Shown: in pieces, positions 43,748-51,785 of the stretch | How the letters are laid out: every line of letters begins with the position of its first letter | How positions within the stretch are numbered: position 1 is the first letter of the stretch | Assembly (NCBI GenBank): GCA_016191435.1 | Contig: JACPOQ010000032.1 | Coordinates: 186,001 to 250,000 of the forward strand | DNA from: Chloroflexota bacterium | GTDB taxonomy: Bacteria > Chloroflexota > Dehalococcoidia > Tepidiformales > Tepidiformaceae | Direction: 5' to 3' | DNA: 64,000 nt | The notes under the pieces: generated by a model | Seen by the model: only the letters and a program-made list of their open reading frames with translations | Databases searched by the model: none | What the model was told of the DNA's origin: nothing | Made by a program: the position numbers and the translations under genes

Positions 43748-45072
43748 ACGTGGGGATCGTCGGCGCCGGCGTGCTCGGGCTCTCGGCGGCGAAGGTGCTG
43801 CAGGGACGGGGCCACACGGTCACGATCTTCGAAGGCAAACCGGACGTCGGCGGCCAGGTAGTGACGTTCGAGGTCGGCGGCGAAAAGCTCGAGCAGTTCT
43901 ACCACCACATCTTCACGAACGACACAGTCTGCATCCGTTACATCAACGAGATGGGCTTCGGCGACCGGCTGCGCTGGATCGAATCGAAGGTGGGCATCCT
44001 GCGGAACGGCAGGATCTACCCGTTCGTGACGCCGGTGGACCTGCTGAAGTACACCGCCATCCCGTTCACGAGCCGGGTGCGCCTCGGCCTGGCGGCGGTG
44101 TGGCTGCGGCGCCAGGCGAACTGGCGAAAGTACGAGGCGGTCACGGCGCGGAAGTGGATGGAGCGAGCCGTGGGGCGAAAGGCGTTCGCGGCCGTATGGG
44201 GGCCGCTGCTGCGCGGAAAGTTCGCGGACCAGGCCGATAACGTGGGGATGACGTGGCTGTGGGGCAAGGTGTACCTGCGCTTCGCCTCGCGCAAAGGCGC
44301 CGGCGGTATGAAGGAGCAATTGGGATACCTGGAGGGCTCGTTCGGGCAGTACATCGCGGAGCTGGGCCGGCGGGTGGAGGAGGCGGGCGCCACCATTCGC
44401 CTCAACTGCCGCGTCGAGGAAGTGGTGTCCGAGGGCGGCCGTGTCTGCGGCATCCGGGCAGGCGGCGAGACGCACCGGTTCGACCAGGTGCTGATGACGA
44501 CGCCCAATATCGTCACCCGCAAGATTGCGCCGGGATTGCCGGACGCGTACGCCGCCATCTTGGACCGCGTGCGTTACCAATGGGCAACATGCCTCATCCT
44601 GGCGCTCGACCGGAAGCTCACGGACATCTACTGGATGAACATTGCCGACGACCTCCCGTTCGTGGCATGCGTGGAGCACACCAACTTCATGCCGCCAGAA
44701 CGGTACGGCGGCAACCACGTCGTCTACCTGTCGAACTACGCCTCGCCGGGCCACCCCGTGCTGGAGATGGACGCGGACCAGGTATTCGAGACGTACCTCG
44801 CGGGGATCCAGCGAATCAACCCGAGCTTCGACCGCTCGTGGGTCCGCGAAAAATGGCTGTTCAAGGACCCCGGCGGGCAGCCCGTAATCACGACCAACTA
44901 CTCTCGTTCGATCCCGGACATGCACACGGGCATCGAAGGGCTCTACCTGGCCAACACCACGCAAGTGTACCCGGAGGACCGCGGCCAGAACTACAGCCTG
45001 CGGCTCGGCGAACAGGTTGCCGAGCTGATGGACCGGGATTGGCGAACAATGGGCTGCGCGGCGCCGGCCTGA
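43744..45072 (+). CDS. FAD-dependent amine-oxidase/protoporphyrinogen-oxidase-like enzyme
   Basis: 442 residues. The dinucleotide-binding fold is GIVGAGVLGLSAAKVLQGRGH with the FAD ribose Glu in IFEGKPDVGGQV. An amine-oxidase-like substrate domain follows, and the C-terminal FAD motif is LYLANTTQVYPEDRGQNYSL. Homologues sit in glycosylation or cell-wall loci and resemble UDP-galactopyranose mutase-type flavoproteins in fold, which suggests a redox or isomerisation step on a lipid or sugar. GTG 43744 overlaps the previous stop by 4 nt. It is the fifth and last enzyme gene of the cluster. Confidence 0.85.
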   Translation: MNVGIVGAGVLGLSAAKVLQGRGHTVTIFEGKPDVGGQVVTFEVGGEKLEQFYHHIFTNDTVCIRYINEMGFGDRLRWIESKVGILRNGRIYPFVTPVDLLKYTAIPFTSRVRLGLAAVWLRRQANWRKYEAVTARKWMERAVGRKAFAAVWGPLLRGKFADQADNVGMTWLWGKVYLRFASRKGAGGMKEQLGYLEGSFGQYIAELGRRVEEAGATIRLNCRVEEVVSEGGRVCGIRAGGETHRFDQVLMTTPNIVTRKIAPGLPDAYAAILDRVRYQWATCLILALDRKLTDIYWMNIADDLPFVACVEHTNFMPPERYGGNHVVYLSNYASPGHPVLEMDADQVFETYLAGIQRINPSFDRSWVREKWLFKDPGGQPVITTNYSRSIPDMHTGIEGLYLANTTQVYPEDRGQNYSLRLGEQVAELMDRDWRTMGCAAPA

Positions 45073-45098
45073 GCCTCATTATGACCTTCCGTTGTGTC

Positions 45099-45104
45099 TA
45101 CAAT
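45099..45104 (+). promoter_or_regulatory. -10 hexamer before microprotein gene
   Basis: TACAAT, four to five positions of consensus, 28 nt before the ATG. The -35 is not convincing. Confidence 0.4.
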
Positions 45105-45132
45105 AGTGGCAGACACGAAGGAGGTCGCCGCT

Positions 45133-45225
45133 ATGCCAGCACCTGCGGTGCTCGCGCTCGTGATGCTCATCGGCTTGTCCGCGCTGGGGGTTGTGCTCGC
45201 GTATATCGGCACGAAGGAACGGTAG
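45133..45225 (+). CDS. 30-residue single-helix membrane microprotein
   Basis: An open frame of 30 codons plus TAG. It starts MPAPAV, continues as an uninterrupted hydrophobic helix (LALVMLIGLSALGVVLAYIG) and ends TKER, giving one transmembrane segment with a positive C-terminus. The ATG has a near-perfect Shine-Dalgarno AAGGAGG about 8 nt upstream and TACAAT further up. A 6-bp hairpin follows immediately after the stop. Too short for family assignment. It is either the end of the glycosylation operon or a separate transcript. The evidence for translation is the ribosome site and composition. Confidence 0.65.
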   Translation: MPAPAVLALVMLIGLSALGVVLAYIGTKER

Positions 45226-45242
45226 GCTCCCGTGGAGGGAGC
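45226..45242 (+). terminator. Hairpin after microprotein gene
   Basis: GCTCCC/GGGAGC around the loop GTGGA, one base after the TAG. No T-run follows. Possible terminator or 3'-end protector. Confidence 0.4.
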
Positions 45243-45325
45243 TGAAGCCGGGGCGCCGGGCGGCGGCGTTGTGTCGCCGAGAAGCGCGTGCCCGTCTGGC
45301 CGTGAGCGCGGCCGGCAGCGTGGGG

Positions 45326-45943
45326 TCAGCGATCGCGCGCAGGGGGCCCAGCGCCGAGAAAGTCGACGACGTGCTGGAGCGCCGGGCGGTCCCCGAGGTC
45401 GACCTCCAGGTGCGTCACGATCATCTGGCCGGAGACTTCCCGTTCGACGACGCGGCCATGGAGCACCGTGGCATCGAGGTCCATGCGGACTTCGATGGTG
45501 ACGTGGTCGCCGGTTGGGACAGTGCTGGCGACGACGCACAGCCCCTCGGTCGAGACATCCTTGATGGTGGCGGGGAACGGCCCGGAGGTGCCCCAGGAGA
45601 TGCGTGCGGGCAGCTTCGTGGGGTAGCGGCGGGTCCGGCGCGCTTCGACATGCGTCCAGCGGCCACCGATGCGGAACGTTGCGATGCCGTCCGAAGCGGA
45701 GAGAAAGTTGCCGGCGCCGATGAATCGTCCGCCGCGGCGTTTCACCATCAGGATGGCTTCATCGCCGGCGCGCCAGGCGTCGCCGCCCGGCATGATCACG
45801 TCGATGAGGCGGCCCTCGACCTTGTCGACGACGCCGGCATCGCTCAAGGGATCGCCGGCGGCGGCGCGCACGAGAAGCAGTGCCTCGCCGTGCATTGGTG
45901 CCATCTCTTCGACGGGTACGCGCCCTTCGCCCAGTCGCCGCAT
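45326..45943 (-). CDS. PilZ-domain protein
   Basis: About 205 residues. The N-terminal half resembles the YcgR-N flagellar-brake module. The C-terminal half is a PilZ domain with the c-di-GMP-binding RxxxR (EARRTRRYPTKLPARI) and DxSxxG (IKDVSTEGLC) motifs, so it should bind cyclic di-GMP. Adhesion or motility control is the usual output; no flagellar genes are in view. The start at ATG 45943 is chosen because GACAAT lies 6 nt upstream (leaderless type). ATG 45904 and 45895 are alternatives. It is divergent from the CoA transferase at 46028. Confidence 0.85.
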   Translation of the reverse strand: MRRLGEGRVPVEEMAPMHGEALLLVRAAAGDPLSDAGVVDKVEGRLIDVIMPGGDAWRAGDEAILMVKRRGGRFIGAGNFLSASDGIATFRIGGRWTHVEARRTRRYPTKLPARISWGTSGPFPATIKDVSTEGLCVVASTVPTGDHVTIEVRMDLDATVLHGRVVEREVSGQMIVTHLEVDLGDRPALQHVVDFLGAGPPARDR

Positions 45944-45949
45944 GGAAGG

Positions 45950-45955
45950 ATTGTC
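45950..45955 (-). promoter_or_regulatory. -10-like hexamer before PilZ gene
   Basis: GACAAT on the minus strand ends 6 nt before ATG 45943. Only four of six consensus bases match. Confidence 0.3.
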
Positions 45956-46015
45956 GGCAAGACGGCGGACGCGCGTATCCCCGGAACCTGGAAAGACCGT
46001 CCGGGCGGGTTCCCG

Positions 46016-46021
46016 TACGAT
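46016..46021 (+). promoter_or_regulatory. -10 hexamer, leaderless start of CoA transferase
   Basis: TACGAT ends exactly 6 nt before GTG 46028. No Shine-Dalgarno is present. Confidence 0.45.
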
Positions 46022-46027
46022 GAATTC

Positions 46028-47242
46028 GTGAACGACACTTCCCGGCGCCCGCGAGGCCCGCTCGAAGGCGTGCGCGTCCTCGACTTCACGTGGGCGCTCG
46101 CGGGGCCGTTCGCGACGATGCAACTCGCGGACCTCGGCGCCGAAGTGGTGAAGGTCGAATACCCGGAGAACGACGAGAAGCAACGTGGGTTCGGCCCGTA
46201 CTTCGAAGGGGTATCGACGTTCTTCTTTAGCGCCAACCGTGGCAAGAAGGGCATCTGCATCGACTTCAAGACGCCGAAGGGCCAGGAGCTGGTGCGGCGG
46301 CTGGCGCGCGAAGCGGACGTGCTCACCGAGAACTTCCGGCCCGGAGCGCTGGCGCGGCAAGGTCTCGGTTATGACCACTTAAGGGTGGAGAACCCCCGGC
46401 TCATCTACGCCGCGCTGAGCGGGTATGGGCAGACCGGGCCGTACAGCAGCATGACGGCCGTCGATGCAGTGGCGCAGGCGATGGGCGGGACGATGAGCCT
46501 CAATGGCGAGCGAGACGGGCCGCCGGTGCGGGTCGGCGTGAGCATTGGCGACATGGTCGGAGGGCTGTACCTCGCGCTCGGCATCCTTGCGGCGCTCCGC
46601 GCGCGCGACCTGACGGGGGAGGGGCAGTTCCTCGATGTGGCGCTGATGGAGGCGCAGATGGCGCTCTGCGAGAACGCGATCGTGCGGCAATCGGCGTTTG
46701 GCGAGGCGCCGAGCCGCCAGGGGAGCCGGCATGCACTCATCGCGCCGTTCGGGCCGTACCCGACGAAAGACGGCTACATCGTGCTCGCCAACGTGAAGGA
46801 GTGGGAGCTCCTCTGCGCGCTCATCGGGCGGGACGACATGGCGCTGGACTCGCGGTTCCTGACGAACCGCGCGCGGATGGAGAACATCGACGCGCTCGAA
46901 GCCGGGCTCGATGCGGCGCTGGCGGAGAAAACGACTGAGGAGTGGTTTGAGATCATCGAGCCATCGAACGCGTGCTCCGTCGGCAAGGTGAACACGATCG
47001 CCGACCTGTTTCACGACCCGCACGTCGCGGCGCGGGGCATGCTGGTCGACGTCCCGCTGCCGTATGGCCGACCGGGATCGCTGAAGCTACCGAATTCGCC
47101 GATGCACCTTTCGGGGACGCCGACGGTGGTGGGGGCAGCGATGCCGGAGCACGGCGGCGATACGGATGATGTGCTGGCGCGCTGGCTGGGGATAGAACGG
47201 GGGGAGGCCGAGCGGTTGCGGGCCGCGGGTGTGATCAAGTAG
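46028..47242 (+). CDS. CaiB/BaiF class III CoA transferase
   Basis: 404 residues, full length. Family features: VRVLDFTWALAGPFATMQLA, ADLGAEVVKVEYP, and R-x-G-x-L-x-x-x-G-L-G-Y in the substrate loop. The catalytic Asp is D175 in SIGDMVGGL, so the enzyme should be active; the acyl substrate is unknown. The GTG 46028 start follows TACGAT at 6 nt and coincides with the start of homology; the frame is open upstream to 45191, antisense to the PilZ gene. It stands alone, followed by the methyltransferase transcript. Confidence 0.92.
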   Translation: MNDTSRRPRGPLEGVRVLDFTWALAGPFATMQLADLGAEVVKVEYPENDEKQRGFGPYFEGVSTFFFSANRGKKGICIDFKTPKGQELVRRLAREADVLTENFRPGALARQGLGYDHLRVENPRLIYAALSGYGQTGPYSSMTAVDAVAQAMGGTMSLNGERDGPPVRVGVSIGDMVGGLYLALGILAALRARDLTGEGQFLDVALMEAQMALCENAIVRQSAFGEAPSRQGSRHALIAPFGPYPTKDGYIVLANVKEWELLCALIGRDDMALDSRFLTNRARMENIDALEAGLDAALAEKTTEEWFEIIEPSNACSVGKVNTIADLFHDPHVAARGMLVDVPLPYGRPGSLKLPNSPMHLSGTPTVVGAAMPEHGGDTDDVLARWLGIERGEAERLRAAGVIK

Positions 47243-47267
47243 CGGAGCGGGGCGGCGGTTGCGGCGG

Positions 47268-47273
47268 TATACT
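47268..47273 (+). promoter_or_regulatory. -10 box of methyltransferase transcript
   Basis: TATACT, five of six consensus. The transcript should begin at about 47280, which is exactly the first base of the first helix of the folded leader. Confidence 0.6.
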
Positions 47274-47279
47274 TGGGGT

Positions 47280-47343
47280 GCCTCCGAGCCCACCGGCCCA
47301 GGCAGGGGAGTCGCGGAGGCGCTACCTGGCAACGAAAGGGCTC
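47280..47343 (+). promoter_or_regulatory. Structured 5' leader with possible pseudoknot
   Basis: Three helices can form. A is 47280-47286 with 47314-47320, GCCTCCG/CGGAGGC, 7 bp and perfect. B is 47287-47291 with 47338-47342, AGCCC/GGGCT. C is 47298-47302 with 47325-47329, CCAGG/CCTGG. B and C are nested within each other but cross helix A, giving an H-type pseudoknot. A further short hairpin (GCTGC/GCGGC) lies just before the AGGAGG ribosome site. I match no known riboswitch consensus. Confidence 0.5.
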
Positions 47344-47373
47344 ATTCGCTGCAAACGCGGCAGGAGGAGCCAC

Positions 47374-48144
47374 ATGCCCAGCGCCTGGAATCCCACCCAA
47401 TACGACCGCTTCCGCGACGAGCGCAGCCAGCCATTCTTCGACCTGCTCGGCCTGGTCCAGCCCATTCCTGGCGGTAGGGCGATTGACCTGGGGTGTGGCA
47501 CGGGCGAGCTTACGAAGGTCCTACACGAACGTGTTCAGGCGCGCGCGACAATCGGGCTCGACAACTCCGAGACGATGCTCGAGCGCAGCCACGAGTTCGC
47601 GGGCAACGGGCTCTCGTTCAAGCTGGGCACGATCGTCCGGTTCGCGCCGCGAAAGCCCTTCGACCTGGTCTTTTCGAACGCGGCGGTGCAATGGGCGCCA
47701 GACCATGCGGGGTTGTTTCCGCGACTCGTGGCCGGGCTCGCCGACGGCGGCCAGCTGGCCGTGCAGATGCCGGCGAACCACGACTACCCGTCGCACATCG
47801 TGGCGCACGAGGTCGCAGGCGAGGAGCCGTTCCGGGCGGAGCTCGCCGGCTACACGCGCCAGGTCCCGGTGCAGGCGCCGGAGTGGTACGCCTCGCTGCT
47901 CGACGGTCTTGGGATGCGCGAGCAGCACGTTCGGCTGCAGGTGTACGGCCACCACCTCGCCTCCCGCGGCGACGTCGTGGAGTGGGTGAAGGGCACGGTG
48001 CTCACCGACTATCAGCAGCGCATGCGCCCGGAGGTGTTCGCAGCGTACCTGGCGCGCTACCGGGAGCGGCTCCTGCCGCTGCTTGCGGAGGCAAAGCCAT
48101 ACTTCTACCCATTCAAGCGCATCCTGATCTGGGCGAAGAAGTAG
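47374..48144 (+). CDS. SAM-dependent methyltransferase, trans-aconitate methyltransferase-like
   Basis: 256 residues. Class I methyltransferase fold with motif I IDLGCGTGELTKVLHERV, motif II GLDNSETMLE, and LVFSNAAVQWAPDH typical of the Tam (trans-aconitate 2-methyltransferase) group. The C-terminus has the Tam-like YLARYRERLLPLL. The true substrate is not proven. ATG 47374 has AGGAGG at 6 nt; the longer frame to 47278 runs through the structured leader and is rejected. It converges with the CoA transferase gene pair. Confidence 0.9.
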   Translation: MPSAWNPTQYDRFRDERSQPFFDLLGLVQPIPGGRAIDLGCGTGELTKVLHERVQARATIGLDNSETMLERSHEFAGNGLSFKLGTIVRFAPRKPFDLVFSNAAVQWAPDHAGLFPRLVAGLADGGQLAVQMPANHDYPSHIVAHEVAGEEPFRAELAGYTRQVPVQAPEWYASLLDGLGMREQHVRLQVYGHHLASRGDVVEWVKGTVLTDYQQRMRPEVFAAYLARYRERLLPLLAEAKPYFYPFKRILIWAKK

Positions 48145-48157
48145 CCAGGCGCCGCGT

Positions 48158-49444
48158 TCACGAAATGACGTTCTTCGCCCGCAGTTCTTCCAACTCCACG
48201 GGTGAGAGGCCGAGGGCGCCGAAGACGGCGTCGTTGTCCTCACCGAGGAGGGGGGCGCGGCGGCGGATGCGCCAGGGCGATTTCGGCATGTGGTAGGGGG
48301 CGCCCGGGTAGGTGAATGCGCGCCCGAGCTCGGGGTGTTCGACTTCCACCGGGAAGCCGCGGGCGACAAAGTGGGGGTCGCCAAGGACTTCCTCGGGGGA
48401 GTAGATGATGCCGACCTGAAAGCCGCGCGCCTGGCCGCCGCTGAAGAATTCGTAGGCGTCGACGTGCGAGGCAATGAAGTCGAAGGCCTCGCGGCCCGCC
48501 CCGAAGATGGCCGCCAGCTCCGAGTCTTCGGCGAGGCGGGAGAGGTCAATGCGCTCGCGCTCCATGCCGGCTTCGAGCAGCGGCGCCAGGGGGAATGACT
48601 CCAGCAGCCCGAGCGTGACCAGCCATTCGTGCACGCGCTTGAACTCGTGGGGGCGGCGCGGCGGGATGCCGGTGTTCACGTACCGTCCGTCGGCGCAGAG
48701 GACCTGGGTGGGCTGGGTGAGGTTGACGCCGGCGTGGCGGCCGGTCTGGCGCTGGACGGTTTGCCGGGCGACGAGCCATGTGTAGCTGCCCGCCTCGGTC
48801 GTAACGTTCGCGGCGGCGTGCATGTTGACGTCGATGTGCTGGCCTTCGCCGCTGACGTCGCGGTAGAGCAGCGCGGCGAGCACGGACATGACGGCGTAAT
48901 GGCAGCCGGTATGGTAGCCCTGGTTGCCACCTCCGCGGACTGGCGGGAGGGTGTGGTCGTCGTAGCCGTTGTTCCAGGCAGGGCCGCCGCCCGCGAGGAG
49001 CGTGAGGTCGGTCGCGGGCTCGTCTGCCCGCGGCCCGTGCCTTCGGAAGGGCGTGATCGAGACCATGATTAACCCCGGGTTCGATGGCGCGAGGTCCGGG
49101 TAGTCGAGCCCGAGTTCGGCCATGCGGCCCGGCGGCTGACTTTCGATGAGGATGTCCGAGGCATCCGCCAGGCGGAGGAAGAGGGCACGCCCGGCTTCCT
49201 GCCCCAGGTCTAGCGTGACGCCTCGCTTACTGGTGTTGTAGTGCCAGAAGTAGAGACTGCGCGCGGAGCCCGGGACATCGCCGGCGAAGGGCGGATAGCC
49301 GCGGGTGGCGTCGCCCTCCGGCGGCTCAACCTTGACGACCTCGGCGCCGGCATCGGCGAGCAGCTTGCCCGCCCAGGCGCCCCGTTCGTCGCAGAGTTCG
49401 AGGACGCGCACGCCGGCGAGCGGGCCTGGTGCGCCGGTGGTCAT
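48158..49444 (-). CDS. CaiB-like CoA transferase subunit lacking the catalytic Asp
   Basis: 428 residues of the class III CoA-transferase fold (VRVLELCDERGAWAGKLLADAG). At the position of the catalytic Asp, where the other three homologues here have D170, D175 and D175, this protein has Tyr177 (NQGYHTGCHY). It therefore cannot form the aspartyl-CoA intermediate in the known way. It starts 4 nt inside the stop of the upstream homologue (ATGA), so the two are translationally coupled. In heteromeric members such as BbsEF of toluene degradation, one subunit is also non-catalytic. A heterodimer is the favoured interpretation; a new substrate or mechanism is an alternative. Confidence 0.9.
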   Translation of the reverse strand: MTTGAPGPLAGVRVLELCDERGAWAGKLLADAGAEVVKVEPPEGDATRGYPPFAGDVPGSARSLYFWHYNTSKRGVTLDLGQEAGRALFLRLADASDILIESQPPGRMAELGLDYPDLAPSNPGLIMVSITPFRRHGPRADEPATDLTLLAGGGPAWNNGYDDHTLPPVRGGGNQGYHTGCHYAVMSVLAALLYRDVSGEGQHIDVNMHAAANVTTEAGSYTWLVARQTVQRQTGRHAGVNLTQPTQVLCADGRYVNTGIPPRRPHEFKRVHEWLVTLGLLESFPLAPLLEAGMERERIDLSRLAEDSELAAIFGAGREAFDFIASHVDAYEFFSGGQARGFQVGIIYSPEEVLGDPHFVARGFPVEVEHPELGRAFTYPGAPYHMPKSPWRIRRRAPLLGEDNDAVFGALGLSPVELEELRAKNVIS

Positions 49445-50673
49445 ATGACACCCTCGGCGTGGAGCTGGTCCATCTCGGCGGCGCCGAGGCCGAGGATGCC
49501 GCCGAAGACCTCGGCGTTGTGCTCGCCGAGGCAGCCGGCGCCGCGGGTCATCGTCCAGTCCGTCTTCGAGAAGTGCACCGGCAGCCCATCGACGCGGACG
49601 CAGCCCATCTCGGTGTGGTGGACTTCGGGCCAGAGGCCCCAGGCGGCGGTGTTGGGGTCGTCATCGATGCGCTCGGAGGGGCGTTGCACCGCCGTGGCCG
49701 GGACGCCGGCCGCCCGCAGGCGCGCGGCGAGCTCGAAGCGGTCTTTCGTGCCTGTCCAGGCGGCGACATGGGCGTCGAGCTCGTCCTGCCGCTGGAGTCG
49801 GCCGGCGACGGTTGCGTAGGCCGGGTCGGCGACCCACGGCTCGGCGGCGACGCCCTCGAGAGCGAGCCAGTCGCCGTCGTGGCGGCAGGCGATGGCGATC
49901 CAGTTGTCCTCGCCGGCCGCGGGGTAGATGCCGTGCGGCGCCATCGGGGGCGAATCGCTGCGGTTCGCGTTGGGCAGGCCCGGGCGGCGGAGGGGCCGGC
50001 CGTTCACGGTGAAATCCAGGAGGGCGGGACCGTTGAGCGTTGCGGCGGCTTCGGTACAGGCAAGGTCCACCCACTGGCCTTCGCCGGTGACGTTCCGGTG
50101 GCGGAGCGCGAGCATGATGGCGATGGCCATGTAGTAGGCGCCGGTATGGTCCATGTAGGAGTAGCCCCAGCCCGCGGGCGGCTGGCCCGGGAGACCGGAA
50201 CTGAAGGTCAGACCCGACATGGCCTGGACGATGGGGCCCCAGGTCTTGAAGTCGCGATAGGGGCCATCGTGGCCGAACCCGCAGTTGGAGACATAGATGA
50301 TGTCGGGGCGGATGGCGCACATGGCTTCGTAGGAGAAGCCCCAACGGTCCAGCACGCCGGCGGCGAAGTTTTCGCTGACGACGTCGGACACGGCGATGAG
50401 CTGCCGCAGGAGCTCCTTTCCGCGTTCCGTGCGCAGGTTCAACGTGATGCCAAGCTTGCCGACGTTGTGGTTGTTGAAGGCGCCGCCGAGGTTGATGCCG
50501 CGGCGCTCGTCCACGTACGGCGGTAGGCCGCGGAGGATGTCCCACCGCCCCATGTTCGTGGGGTCTTCGATGCGAATGACCTGGGCGCCCATGGCGGCGA
50601 GGAACTTCGTGGCCCCGGCGCCGGCCAGCTGGCCCGTGAAATCGCAGATGCGCAGATGCGAAAGTGCCGCCAT
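49441..50673 (-). CDS. CaiB/BaiF class III CoA transferase (catalytic partner)
   Basis: 410 residues. The N-terminus LRICDFTGQLAGAGATKFLAAMG is family-typical and the catalytic Asp is D175 in YSYMDHTGAYY. It is the upstream member of a coupled pair with the Asp-less homologue. ATG 50673 was chosen because GGGAGGG precedes it; the frame extends 10 codons further with no homology. The substrate is unknown. By analogy with benzylsuccinate CoA transferase the pair may act on a bulky or aromatic acid, but this is inference. Confidence 0.92.
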   Translation of the reverse strand: MAALSHLRICDFTGQLAGAGATKFLAAMGAQVIRIEDPTNMGRWDILRGLPPYVDERRGINLGGAFNNHNVGKLGITLNLRTERGKELLRQLIAVSDVVSENFAAGVLDRWGFSYEAMCAIRPDIIYVSNCGFGHDGPYRDFKTWGPIVQAMSGLTFSSGLPGQPPAGWGYSYMDHTGAYYMAIAIMLALRHRNVTGEGQWVDLACTEAAATLNGPALLDFTVNGRPLRRPGLPNANRSDSPPMAPHGIYPAAGEDNWIAIACRHDGDWLALEGVAAEPWVADPAYATVAGRLQRQDELDAHVAAWTGTKDRFELAARLRAAGVPATAVQRPSERIDDDPNTAAWGLWPEVHHTEMGCVRVDGLPVHFSKTDWTMTRGAGCLGEHNAEVFGGILGLGAAEMDQLHAEGVI

Positions 50674-50975
50674 CGTCCCTCCCCTGCCGCTGCGCGGAAG
50701 CATACGGCAGACGCGAGCCGTTCACGATGGGGCGCCGCGTCAGCGTTCGCAGGCGAGGATCGCCCAGCCATGGCCAGCGACTCGCGCGGGTTCATGCTCG
50801 CCGGGGCCACTGGTGGCGAGCGCCGCCCGTACCCGCCGGCCACGAACGCCGTCCGGACACCCCGCCCCTTCTGGGCGTGCATCGCCTTTCCGGACGATGA
50901 TTCGCAAACCGTGAACTACTCTGTATGCTTGGCCGGGCCGGCCGCGACAGCACGCCGCCCGCAGGAGGGGAGCCT
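50674..50975. other. Divergent intergenic region between CoA transferase pair and flavin cassette
   Basis: 302 nt with no convincing gene. It must hold both divergent promoters. On the plus strand TTCGCA, 17 nt, TATGCT (50901-50929) precede the hydrolase gene. I find no strong -10 on the minus strand and no clear operator palindrome. Confidence 0.5.
50901..50929 (+). promoter_or_regulatory. Promoter of the hydrolase-LLM-FAD operon
   Basis: The -35 TTCGCA (50901-50906) and -10 TATGCT (50924-50929) are separated by 17 nt. The leader is about 40 nt and ends with AGGAGGGG before the ATG. Confidence 0.55.
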
Positions 50976-51761
50976 ATGGCTACGGCCACCTCGACACATT
51001 CGGAACAGACAACCGTGGTTGCGGGGAAGACGATCCGCATCCTGGTGGGAGGCAGCGGCCCACCGGCTGTGGTCCTGCACCATTCGACGGGAAACCCCGG
51101 CTGGATCCCGTTCCACGAAGCGCTCGCCGAACATTTCACGGTCTACGCGGTGGATATGCCGGGCTACGGCCAATCGGAGCGGCCGGACTGGGCGCGGGAG
51201 CCCCGCGACATCGCCATGCTGGTGAACCGTGCACTGGCACGGCTGGGGCTCGATGGCGTGACGCTCATCGGGACCGGCTTCGGCGGGTTCGTGGCGGCGG
51301 AAATGGTTGCCGCCAACGACGAGCGCATCGCGCAACTGGTGCTCATCGGCGCGGCCGGGATCCAGCCTCGCGAAGGCGAGATCATGGACCAGATGCTCAT
51401 CGATTACGAAGACTACGTGCGCGACAGCTTCCGCGACCCGGCGACCTACGACGCGACGCTCGGCGCGAGCGCGGAGTCGCTGAAGGAGCTGTGGGACTTC
51501 AGCCGCGAGATGACGGCGCGGCTTTCGTGGAAGCCGTACATGTTCAACCGGCGGCTGCCGCACACGCTGAGCGAGGTACACACGCCCACGCTGATCATCT
51601 GGGGCGGCGCAGACAACGTGATCCCGCTCGATTGCGCGCACCAGTACCGGGACGCCCTACCGAACGCCACGCTCGAGGTGGTCGCGGGGGCGGGGCACCT
51701 GGTCGAGTTCGAAGAGCCGGCGATGGTGGCGAAGCTCATCGCCACGGGCGTCACGGCCTAG
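50976..51761 (+). CDS. Alpha/beta hydrolase-fold protein without nucleophile Ser
   Basis: 261 residues with a complete alpha/beta hydrolase core. The nucleophile elbow, normally G-x-S-x-G, reads LIGTGFGGFVA: Gly101 replaces the Ser. The acid (WGGADNVIP) and His (GAGHLVEFEEP) of the triad remain, and the oxyanion region is VVLHHSTGNPGW. The DNA (ATC GGG ACC GGC TTC GGC GGG) leaves no doubt. It is unlikely to be a classical serine hydrolase; a non-covalent lyase, a binding role or a general acid-base mechanism is possible. Excellent AGGAGGGG ribosome site. First gene of a three-gene operon with a luciferase-like monooxygenase and an FAD enzyme. Confidence 0.9.
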   Translation: MATATSTHSEQTTVVAGKTIRILVGGSGPPAVVLHHSTGNPGWIPFHEALAEHFTVYAVDMPGYGQSERPDWAREPRDIAMLVNRALARLGLDGVTLIGTGFGGFVAAEMVAANDERIAQLVLIGAAGIQPREGEIMDQMLIDYEDYVRDSFRDPATYDATLGASAESLKELWDFSREMTARLSWKPYMFNRRLPHTLSEVHTPTLIIWGGADNVIPLDCAHQYRDALPNATLEVVAGAGHLVEFEEPAMVAKLIATGVTA

Positions 51762-51785
51762 GCCCGAAAACGCAGGAGGGAACGG

